Positions 1-5,025 of a DNA stretch of 5,361 nucleotides are shown piece after piece. How positions within the stretch are numbered: position 1 is the first letter of the stretch; each line of letters begins with the position of its first letter. The notes below the pieces were generated by a model. That model saw nothing but the letters and a program-made list of their open reading frames with translations, was not told the origin of the DNA and ran no database searches. The DNA lies in contig QIJI01000325.1 of the NCBI GenBank assembly GCA_003231795.1, positions 1 to 5,361 of the forward strand. The letters are read 5' to 3'. Both the position numbers and the translations under genes were made by a program. The stretch comes from Gammaproteobacteria bacterium (GTDB lineage Bacteria > Pseudomonadota > Gammaproteobacteria > GCA-001735895).

Positions 1-105
1 CGGACTTATTGATCCGGTCGATTGAGGATAATTTCCTGTAAAATCAAAGAACAAGCAAGGGCACGTACATGTTTGTGAATTGTCCGGGTTAGGAGAAAGT
101 GCAAA

Positions 106-162
106 ATGAGCTATGATGATTGCCTGGGAAACTCTGATTTATCAGAGGTTCTATTAATGTAA
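106..162 (+). CDS. possible leader peptide / upstream ORF of yicC
   Basis: This 18-codon frame (MSYDDCLGNSDLSEVLLM, stop TAA) starts at an ATG preceded by AGGAG at 91-95, with a 10-base spacer. That Shine-Dalgarno is clearly better than the one in front of yicC. The frame ends 13 bases before the yicC GTG, so ribosomes finishing it could help or hinder yicC initiation. The peptide has no run of a single amino acid of the kind seen in classical attenuators. A hairpin (132-147) lies inside the frame. It matches no family I know and may be chance; only its ribosome site and placement argue for it. Confidence 0.3.
   Translation: MSYDDCLGNSDLSEVLLM
132..147 (+). other. hairpin in the yicC leader
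   Basis: CTCTGA (132-137) pairs with TCAGAG (142-147) around a four-base TTTA loop. AA (130-131) and TT (149-150) extend the stem beyond a one-base bulge. No T-run follows, so it is not a convincing terminator. It lies 28 bases before the yicC start and within the possible upstream ORF, where it could affect translation or mRNA decay. Confidence 0.35.
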
Positions 163-175
163 CCTGGAAATTAAC

Positions 176-1054
176 GTGATACGAAGCATGACCGCCTTTG
201 CGCGGGTACAGCAGAGCAACGAAGCCGGTGCGATAATCTGGGAGCTCAGATCGGTCAATCATCGCTATCTGGAATCTGCCATCAGGCTTCCGGATGAATT
301 CAGGCAACTGGAACCCGAAATTCGCAAGTTACTGGGGACCTACCTGACGCGCGGTAAAGTCGACCTCGGACTACGTTACAAGCTGGATCAGGAGCAGCAG
401 GGGGAAATCAACCTGAATTCCGAAATTGTGATGAAGCTTCGAGAAGTCGAGCAGCAGGTGCTTAACATCGTGCACGAGGGTAGAAAGTTGTCGGTTTCCG
501 ATATCCTTGGCTGGCCCGGTGTTATTAGCGATGCTGAGCGCGATTTGTCGGTATTTAATGAGCTCGCACTGACCTGTCTCAAATCGGCGCTCGAACAGTT
601 GATCGAAGGGCGCGATACCGAAGGAGCGGCGCTCGAGGAATTGATTCGCAGTCGTTGTAGTCAGATCAGCGAAATCGTCAACGAGCTGCGCAAGCACCGT
701 CCTGAAATGATGGCTGCGTTGCGCCGTAAATGGGAGGCCAATCTGGATGAGAAATTTAAGCAGTGGCGTGAAACTGCCGACGAAAACCGTCTCGAGCAGG
801 AGCTGGTGATGCTGGCGCAGAAACTCGATGTTGATGAGGAGCTGGATCGACTCGATACCCATATCGCCGAGGTGTTGAACGTACTCGAGCGCGATGAAGC
901 GGTCGGGCGGCGGCTCGATTTTCTGATGCAGGAGCTCAATCGGGAGGCAAACACGCTGGGGTCAAAATCCCAGGATAGCGCCACCACGCAACTGGCGGTC
1001 GACCTTAAGGTGTTGATCGAACAGATGCGCGAACAGGTACAGAATATCGAGTGA
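176..1054 (+). CDS. yicC: YicC family endoribonuclease
   Basis: The 292-residue product matches the YicC family end to end (E. coli YicC is about 287 residues). The YicC-like N-terminal domain covers roughly residues 1-155 (MIRSMTAFAR, WELRSVNHRYLE, LTRGKVD, DILGWPGV). The C-terminal DUF1732-type domain follows, with NRLEQEL (204-210), DVDEELDRLDTH (218-229), GRRLDFLMQELNREANTLGS (244-263) and the terminal LIEQMREQVQNIE. Known family members are cytoplasmic, metal-dependent endoribonucleases; E. coli YicC takes part in turnover of the small RNA RyhB. I chose the GTG at 176 over the ATG at 188 because MIRSMTAFAR is the conserved family start. The ribosome site is weak (GGA at 166-168). In many gammaproteobacteria gmk follows yicC; here a c-di-GMP gene starts 4 bp after the stop. 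Confidence 0.95.
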   Translation: MIRSMTAFARVQQSNEAGAIIWELRSVNHRYLESAIRLPDEFRQLEPEIRKLLGTYLTRGKVDLGLRYKLDQEQQGEINLNSEIVMKLREVEQQVLNIVHEGRKLSVSDILGWPGVISDAERDLSVFNELALTCLKSALEQLIEGRDTEGAALEELIRSRCSQISEIVNELRKHRPEMMAALRRKWEANLDEKFKQWRETADENRLEQELVMLAQKLDVDEELDRLDTHIAEVLNVLERDEAVGRRLDFLMQELNREANTLGSKSQDSATTQLAVDLKVLIEQMREQVQNIE

Positions 1055-1058
1055 TGCG

Positions 1059-3290
1059 ATGCGGGCTTTGAGAATAAATATTTCGTATTTCAGCGGCGGA
1101 CTGATCGCAGCGCTGGTACTACTGATGTTTATTATCTGGTGTGTATCTTTAATCGTTATTGTCGATCGTCAAAATCAGCAAAACGCGGAGTCATTTCAGC
1201 GTAACTGGCACGCGCAGGTGCTGCAGCTACAACAAAATCAGAAACTATGGCTACGCTCGCAATTTTATCTGATTAACTCGATGGTTAAATCTCCCGAAGA
1301 TGCCGGCAAGTTTCAATCCTTTCTTGGAAATTATTATCAACGTAACCCGGAAATCTGGGCGGTTAGCCTGATTAATTTTAGTGAGCAAGGCAGGGCAGTA
1401 TCACGAGCGCAAAAACCGGGATGTATGCAACCGAAGCAAGTTCGCCGAAGTGATTTAACTAAATTCCAGATCCCAAAAGTTACCAGTTGTCGCGTGGGTG
1501 AAAAGGTATTGCTCGAAGTTGCCGGTAAGGTCGGGACTGGTAAAAAGGCTTCGCTACTGTTGATTAGTATGGATTATTTCAGCTTCATCTCCAGGTTTTC
1601 AGGATTGTCGTATCGAAATCTGCAGCGTATCAGCAGCGACGAATCGGGCATTCAATACGAAGAGTTCAAACCAGTTGGCGGAAATAGCCAACGCGTGGCG
1701 ATTCCAATGGGTGATGAGTTCGCAACCTATGGTCAACTGCATCTCTACCTGCCATTACATTCTTTCTGGGAGCTGTTCAGTTTGCAGGTCTTATTGGTCC
1801 TTGCTGTATTGCTGAGCGCGGCAATGCTGGTTTTCATGTTGCTGCATTATCAAATACTCAAACCGCTTTATCATCTGGTCGAGCAGATGCGACTAACCGC
1901 GACCAGTAATCAGGAAATCGGGGATTCCGAAGTGGAACCGCTCGAACCGGGTTTGAAAGTAATGCAGCGATACCTTGATGTACTGCGAAAACTGGCCAGA
2001 CGCGATCCAGTCACCGGATTGAGCAGCCGTGTAATCTTTGAGGACCGACTTTCACAGGCGATTCGCGAAAGCAAACGCGATGCGCGCAAGTATGCGCTGG
2101 TACTGGTTGATATCCACGGCCTGGACGAAATCGCTCAGCTACGAGGCCAGTTCATTGCTGATGCACTACTCAAAAAGGTTGCCGAGAGTATGCGCGAAGG
2201 TTTGCGTGAAACCGATAATATCGCTCGTTTTGAGAGAAACCTGTTTGCCCTCCTGCTAGGCACCCTGGAGCGAGGTCAGCTCAATACCCTGATCGAAAAG
2301 ATTTACCTGTCGGTAACCCGGCGCTATCAGGTGCATGGCCGTGAGTTCAATCTCAGCGCTGGCGTGGGCGTATCGATTTATCCCGATCATGCAATCGATC
2401 TCGAAAGCCTGTATCAAAAGGCCAGCGAAGCGCTGGTTGAATCAGAAAAAAGCGACTGGCCAATTGTATTTTCGCTCGATGCAGATGAAACCACTGACAC
2501 CTCCGGATTCAGCCTGATTCAGGGCTTGCGCCGAGCGATCGACCAACATCAGTTGAAGCTGGTATATCAGCCGGTGGTCGATCTCCATGGTCATGAAACC
2601 GTGTACCTGGAAGCGCTGTTACGCTGGAAGGATCCGAAGAAACACGAGGTATCGATAGAGCGCACCATCAAACTCGCTGAACAGAATAATTTAATCAAGC
2701 CGCTGACTAACTGGATTTTTGAAAGCGCCTGTAATTTCGTCAAGGAATGTGGTGTTTATGATATTGCTGTCGGCATTAACCTGTCGATGATCGATCTGCA
2801 TGATCGCCAGTTGCCCGATCGCATCGAGGCCTGCCTGCAAAAATACTCTATTCGTCCAGCGCAAATAGTGATCGAGATTACCGAGGGTCAAATTATGCAG
2901 GACCCGGATGAAGTCATCGAAGTGTTGGCGCATCTCGGAGTAATGGGCCTGTCCCTTGCGATCGATGACTTTGGTACCGGACAGGCATCCCTCACTTATC
3001 TCAAGGAATTGCCGGTCGAAAAGCTTAAAATTGACCAGTCCTTTGTTAAGGATATTGTGTCCAGCGATGATGACCGGTTAATCGTCAAGGCGACAATTGA
3101 ACTCGCCCATACACTCGATCTCAAAGTTGTTGCCGAAGGTGTCGAGACGCTGGAAGTTTATGAGTTGCTCAGGGATATGAATTGCGACTATGTTCAGGGT
3201 TACTATGTCAGCCGTCCTCTCGAAACCGAAAAAGTAACTGAATGGTTAGAGAAAATAGTTAAACCAACCCTTGTTCGGAAAGGCAGATAA
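1059..3290 (+). CDS. membrane EAL phosphodiesterase with degenerate GGDEF domain
   Basis: This 743-residue inner-membrane protein is predicted to hydrolyse cyclic di-GMP. TM1 is about 12-36 and TM2 about 241-266. Between them lies a roughly 200-residue periplasmic region, possibly Cache-like, with Cys122 and Cys144. A HAMP-like linker follows (KPLYHLVEQM, from 268). The GGDEF domain (about 315-470) is degenerate: its signature is ERNLF (392-396), Asp353 is His, and the NDxxGH element is lost. However, the RxxD inhibitory-site motif survives (RETD 383-386). The EAL domain (about 486-733) keeps every expected metal and catalytic residue: Glu518 (EAL), Asn574, Glu606, Glu609, Asp636 and Asp637 (DDFGTG), Lys657, Glu693 and Gln713, spaced as in RocR from Asn574 onward. 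It is therefore probably an active phosphodiesterase with a regulatory GGDEF. It starts 4 bp after yicC, suggesting co-transcription. Its last ten codons and stop lie in a repeat shared with radC. No specific named orthologue is recognised. Confidence 0.93.
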   Translation: MRALRINISYFSGGLIAALVLLMFIIWCVSLIVIVDRQNQQNAESFQRNWHAQVLQLQQNQKLWLRSQFYLINSMVKSPEDAGKFQSFLGNYYQRNPEIWAVSLINFSEQGRAVSRAQKPGCMQPKQVRRSDLTKFQIPKVTSCRVGEKVLLEVAGKVGTGKKASLLLISMDYFSFISRFSGLSYRNLQRISSDESGIQYEEFKPVGGNSQRVAIPMGDEFATYGQLHLYLPLHSFWELFSLQVLLVLAVLLSAAMLVFMLLHYQILKPLYHLVEQMRLTATSNQEIGDSEVEPLEPGLKVMQRYLDVLRKLARRDPVTGLSSRVIFEDRLSQAIRESKRDARKYALVLVDIHGLDEIAQLRGQFIADALLKKVAESMREGLRETDNIARFERNLFALLLGTLERGQLNTLIEKIYLSVTRRYQVHGREFNLSAGVGVSIYPDHAIDLESLYQKASEALVESEKSDWPIVFSLDADETTDTSGFSLIQGLRRAIDQHQLKLVYQPVVDLHGHETVYLEALLRWKDPKKHEVSIERTIKLAEQNNLIKPLTNWIFESACNFVKECGVYDIAVGINLSMIDLHDRQLPDRIEACLQKYSIRPAQIVIEITEGQIMQDPDEVIEVLAHLGVMGLSLAIDDFGTGQASLTYLKELPVEKLKIDQSFVKDIVSSDDDRLIVKATIELAHTLDLKVVAEGVETLEVYELLRDMNCDYVQGYYVSRPLETEKVTEWLEKIVKPTLVRKGR

Positions 3291-3318
3291 CTTCGTCTCC
3301 GACAATCACGTGATCCAG
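3258..3318 (+). repeat. left copy of 61-bp direct repeat (radC 3' fragment)
   Basis: This copy is identical to 4138-4198 except at 3292 (T here, C at 4172), so 60 of 61 bases match at an offset of 880. Read on the minus strand it encodes the last 19 residues and stop of RadC (LDHVIVGDEVICLSEQGLV). Read on the plus strand it supplies the last ten residues and TAA of the EAL protein. The difference is silent in the RadC frame (GAA versus GAG, Glu213) and lies just after the EAL stop. The flanking bases (3257 versus 4137, 3319 versus 4199) already differ, so the edges are sharp. Confidence 0.97.
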
Positions 3319-3327
3319 ATTCTATAT

Positions 3328-3343
3328 CAGGTTACCAAACCTG
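3328..3343. terminator. weak hairpin between the EAL gene and the toxin gene
   Basis: CAGGTT (3328-3333) pairs with AACCTG (3338-3343) around an ACCA loop. It lies 37 bases after the EAL stop and 30 bases beyond the toxin stop, so it could slow transcription from either side. The stem is only six pairs, and just TTTG follows on the plus strand, so it falls short of a normal intrinsic terminator. Confidence 0.22.
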
Positions 3344-3373
3344 TTTGCATTAACTCAGATTTGGACAATGTTG

Positions 3374-3661
3374 TTAGTGCAGGATTTCCGGCCAGCGTTG
3401 TTTGCTGTGTATGACTCGTAAAATTTGTACGGTGTCGCCCTTAATCGCATAGGCCAGTAGGTAGGGCGTTTTCCCAATCACCCATTCACGGGTGCCGGCG
3501 ATGCGTCCCAGCCTCCCGATTTCGGGTTGTGTCAGTAGTGTTTCGGTGGCATCCCAAATGCGCGTTGCTACTATCTGGGCAACGACTGGGTTTTCTTCAG
3601 CGATGTAATTGTGTGCGGTCTTCAGTTGTTCCAGTGCTTGCTTTGTCCATTTAAGCTTCAA
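3374..3661 (-). CDS. ParE/RelE-type toxin of a type II toxin-antitoxin system
   Basis: This 95-residue protein has the ParE/RelE toxin fold signature: an N-terminal WTKQALEQLKTAHNYIAEENP helical hairpin (5-25), then the helix VAQIVATRIWDATETLL. The core beta-strand block is GRLGRIAGTREWVIGKTPYLLAYAI (49-73), followed by the closing VQILRVIHSKQRWPE (78-92). RelE members cleave mRNA on the ribosome and ParE members poison gyrase; the sequence does not decide between them. The start is a TTG at 3661 that overlaps the last 11 bases of the antitoxin gene. No in-frame ATG is available, and GGGG lies about 8 bases upstream. This supports translational coupling, with the toxin made after the antitoxin. 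All usual parts are present, so I expect a functional toxin. Confidence 0.87.
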   Translation of the reverse strand: MKLKWTKQALEQLKTAHNYIAEENPVVAQIVATRIWDATETLLTQPEIGRLGRIAGTREWVIGKTPYLLAYAIKGDTVQILRVIHSKQRWPEILH

Positions 3662-3857
3662 TCTGGACGCCCCATTTTTTGAAGGTATCTTTCACTTCTT
3701 CTTCGCGGGCAAACTCGCCGCGTTCAGCTTCTGCCAGTCCAGCTTCGATTTCCTGTCGGACATAGGCTTCATAGGCGATATCTTTCCAGGTGGCATCGTC
3801 CGGTAATTGATCAGCGAGGTTGTGTAAGGCTTTTTTAATATCGTTGGCGGCACGCAT
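3651..3857 (-). CDS. antitoxin partner of the ParE/RelE-type toxin
   Basis: This 68-residue acidic protein is encoded directly upstream of the toxin and overlaps it by 11 bp, in the antitoxin-first order usual for type II systems. The central block LPDDATWKDIAYEAYVRQEI (18-37), then EAGLAEAERGEF and EEEV, is a pattern I associate with small antitoxins paired with ParE/RelE toxins. I cannot place it firmly in a named Pfam family. It has no obvious ribbon-helix-helix or HTH motif, so whether it binds DNA itself is open. Its C-terminal half would be expected to wrap and neutralise the toxin. The ATG at 3857 is preceded by AGAG about 8 bases away, a modest ribosome site. Confidence 0.78.
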   Translation of the reverse strand: MRAANDIKKALHNLADQLPDDATWKDIAYEAYVRQEIEAGLAEAERGEFAREEEVKDTFKKWGVQIEA

Positions 3858-3989
3858 AGTCGTTCTCTAGTTTTATTGTGTCAGTGACTTTTTGAGTGTA
3901 ATCAGTTTTGGTGGATACGTCTTCGTTTCTATTGAGCTTCTCGAGGCGCTTGGCCGCATGGGGCTGCCCTGGATTCTCGATACTGACTT

Positions 3990-4036
3990 GCGTATTTGGT
4001 GATCATCAACTACTCAGATGAGTTTGGTAAATACGC
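3990..4036. repeat. nested inverted repeats in the antitoxin leader
   Basis: GCGTATTT (3990-3997) is exactly inverted as AAATACGC (4029-4036). Inside this loop lies a second inverted repeat, ACTCA-GA-TGAGT (4012-4023). If transcribed from the promoter at 4063-4090, the leader RNA of the antitoxin would fold here into a branched stem. As DNA, the GCGTAT cores match those in the palindrome at 4065-4083, so they could be extra binding half-sites. Confidence 0.5.
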
Positions 4037-4062
4037 TCGTTTCAATAATAATTATTTTATTA

Positions 4063-4090
4063 CTTATACGCCATTGGCGTATATTGTCCA
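4063..4090 (-). promoter_or_regulatory. sigma70-like promoter reading toward the antitoxin
   Basis: On the minus strand, TGGACA (4090-4085, five of six to consensus) is followed after 16 bases by TATAAG (4068-4063, five of six). Transcription would begin near 4056, leaving a leader of about 200 bases before the antitoxin ATG. The spacing and both boxes are good, and the operator-like palindrome fills the spacer. A weaker proximal alternative, TTACAC-18-AATAAA, exists close to the antitoxin start. Confidence 0.55.
4065..4083. promoter_or_regulatory. perfect 19-bp palindrome, probable operator
   Basis: TATACGCCATTGGCGTATA has perfect nine-base arms around a single central T. It lies wholly between the -35 and the end of the -10 box of the minus-strand promoter at 4063-4090, so a bound dimer would block RNA polymerase. 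Type II antitoxins commonly repress their own promoter this way. The binding protein is inferred: it may be the local antitoxin complex or a regulator encoded elsewhere. Confidence 0.6.
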
Positions 4091-4106
4091 GTTAGTGGCT
4101 CTTCTG

Positions 4107-4125
4107 ACAATTCAGGATGAATTGT
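4107..4125. promoter_or_regulatory. second perfect palindrome upstream of the promoter
   Basis: ACAATTCA (4107-4114) and TGAATTGT (4118-4125) are perfect inverted arms around GGA. The centre is 42 bp from that of the palindrome at 4065-4083, about four helical turns, so proteins on both would share one face of the DNA. It also lies 13 bases beyond the radC stop. As RNA its stem is AU-rich and no U-run follows, so a terminator role for radC is unlikely. Confidence 0.4.
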
Positions 4126-4137
4126 TCTGAGGTTCCC

Positions 4138-4198
4138 GTTAAACCAACCCTTGTTCGGAAAGGCAGATAACCTCGTCTCCGACAATCACGTGATCCAG
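4138..4198 (+). repeat. right copy of 61-bp direct repeat (radC 3' end)
   Basis: This is the copy within intact radC: codons 205 to the stop, plus one base past the stop. It matches 3258-3318 at 60 of 61 positions. The plus strand still carries the EAL-protein tail codons and TAA, now without an upstream gene. This shows the two genes were joined here before the insertion. Confidence 0.97.
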
Positions 4199-4810
4199 CA
4201 CACGGATATCAACCAGCGCCAGTGCCTTTTTCAACTGTTCGGTGATTCTGATATCTGCCTGACTGGGCTCGCACACGCCGGAAGGGTGATTATGCGCGAG
4301 GATTACTGCGGCAGCATTGTCCGCCAATGCCTGTTTCACAACTTCACGGGGATAAACACTGGCGCCATCGATAGTGCCGCGAAACATTTCCCGCAGCGCG
4401 ATCACCCGGTTTCGATTATCCAGCATCAGACAGGCAAAGACTTCGTAGTCGTAATCGCGTAGCTGTGCCTGCAGGTAACTCAGGGTTTGTTTCGAATCAG
4501 TGAGACAGTCCGAACGCTCAAGATTTTCAGCCATATGGCGCCGAGAGATTTCAAGTGCCGCCTGCAATTGAGCATACTTGGCTTTTCCAAGCCCCTTGCG
4601 TTGACAAAATGTGTTGGCATCAGCATCGAGTATGCGTCGTAGCGAGCCGAAATCGGTGAGTAGTTGCCGCGCCAGGTCGACCGCGGTCAGACCATAGGTT
4701 CCGGTGCGTAAAAATATCGCCAGTAACTCTGCGTCGGATAGCGCGGACGCACCTCGACTAATCAGTTTTTCGCGGGGTTTTTCGGCCTGTGGCCAGTGTC
4801 GGATTGTCAT
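4139..4810 (-). CDS. radC: RadC/JAB-domain protein
   Basis: This 223-residue RadC family protein has the normal family length. The N-terminal part (MTIRHWPQAEKPREKL, then ALSDAELLAIFLRTG 23-37) is followed by a helix-hairpin-helix-like segment around GLGKAKYAQL (73-82) and the C-terminal JAB/MPN domain. The complete JAMM metal site is visible: Glu123, His173, His175, Ser183 and Asp186 (HNHPSG at 173-178). Its biochemical role is unsettled; the old DNA-repair assignment in E. coli does not hold, and a zinc hydrolase is likely from the motif. I chose the ATG at 4810 over a GTG 27 bases upstream because AAAGGA lies 6 bases before the ATG and the family starts there. The last 20 codons are duplicated at 3258-3318. 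The gene is divergent from the antiporter gene; in many gammaproteobacteria radC instead neighbours coaBC and rpmB. Confidence 0.95.
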   Translation of the reverse strand: MTIRHWPQAEKPREKLISRGASALSDAELLAIFLRTGTYGLTAVDLARQLLTDFGSLRRILDADANTFCQRKGLGKAKYAQLQAALEISRRHMAENLERSDCLTDSKQTLSYLQAQLRDYDYEVFACLMLDNRNRVIALREMFRGTIDGASVYPREVVKQALADNAAAVILAHNHPSGVCEPSQADIRITEQLKKALALVDIRVLDHVIVGDEVICLSEQGLV

Positions 4811-4842
4811 GGGTATTCCTTTACCTGTATTCCTCACCTGCC

Positions 4843-4871
4843 AACATAGATCAAGCGGGGGTATTGATCAA
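4843..4871 (-). promoter_or_regulatory. candidate radC promoter
   Basis: On the minus strand, TTGATC (4871-4866) and TATGTT (4848-4843) are separated by 17 bases, each matching consensus at four of six positions. The start point would lie near 4836, leaving a short leader before the radC ATG. TTGATCAA (4864-4871) is itself a palindrome. I see no comparably good plus-strand promoter for the antiporter in 4872-5025. Confidence 0.35.
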
Positions 4872-5025
4872 CAACAATCAATAAATAAAACTTGAATCTA
4901 CGGGTTCAGGTAATACCCAATAGATTTACTATTTGCAATTACCCTGGCTGGCATCAATTTTCAGATCTTTGGTGCTGATATTGATACACTGCGAAGGCTG
5001 CCTCAAGCCAGGATCCTAAATCGCA

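Larger units (their letters stand above)
3258..4137. mobile_element. inserted toxin-antitoxin unit (880 bp) at the radC 3' end
   Basis: One 61-bp repeat copy plus 819 bp of unique DNA forms a unit placed between the EAL gene and radC. The unique part holds a complete minus-strand toxin-antitoxin pair and its control region, and nothing resembling an integrase, transposase or resolvase. Insertion at a gene's 3' end with a duplicated end that keeps the target intact is typical of site-specific integration. However, with no recombinase the unit would need help in trans, be a deletion remnant of something larger, or have arisen by homology-assisted insertion. The duplication is observed; the mobility is inferred. 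Confidence 0.5.

Noticed and set aside
3..41. C-terminal end of an upstream gene (12 codons then TAA)
   Set aside because: The only open plus-strand frame at the left edge is too short to recognise; it cannot be told from chance.
89..307. Minus-strand frame of 72 codons over the yicC start
   Set aside because: It overlaps the conserved beginning of yicC on the other strand and resembles no known protein; a shadow frame.
371..987. Long minus-strand frames inside yicC, including a serine-rich one
   Set aside because: They are antisense to a well-conserved gene, and the serine-rich composition reflects reading the complement of its codons.
1030..1060. Integration site at the yicC 3' end, known as a target for mobilizable genomic islands in vibrios
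   Set aside because: yicC ends normally, the next gene begins 4 bp later, and no repeat of the yicC end or integrase is present in the window.
3258..4144. GTTAAAC at both insert boundaries (3258 and 4138) matches the integron core site GTTRRRY, suggesting a toxin-antitoxin gene cassette
   Set aside because: No matching RYYYAAC partner or attC-like folded site was found upstream of 4138, and cassette insertion does not predict 61 bp of identity running into radC coding sequence.
3258..4198. Insertion sequence or transposon with a target duplication
   Set aside because: There is no transposase and there are no terminal inverted repeats at 3319 and 4137. A 61-bp duplication is far longer than the usual 2-14 bp.
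4151..4462. Plus-strand frame of 103 codons inside radC
   Set aside because: It lies antisense to the RadC JAB domain, which is fully conserved; the frame has no family features.
4864..4871. TTGATCAA palindrome as a specific operator of radC
   Set aside because: Eight bases of symmetry are common by chance in AT-rich spacers and there is no second copy.
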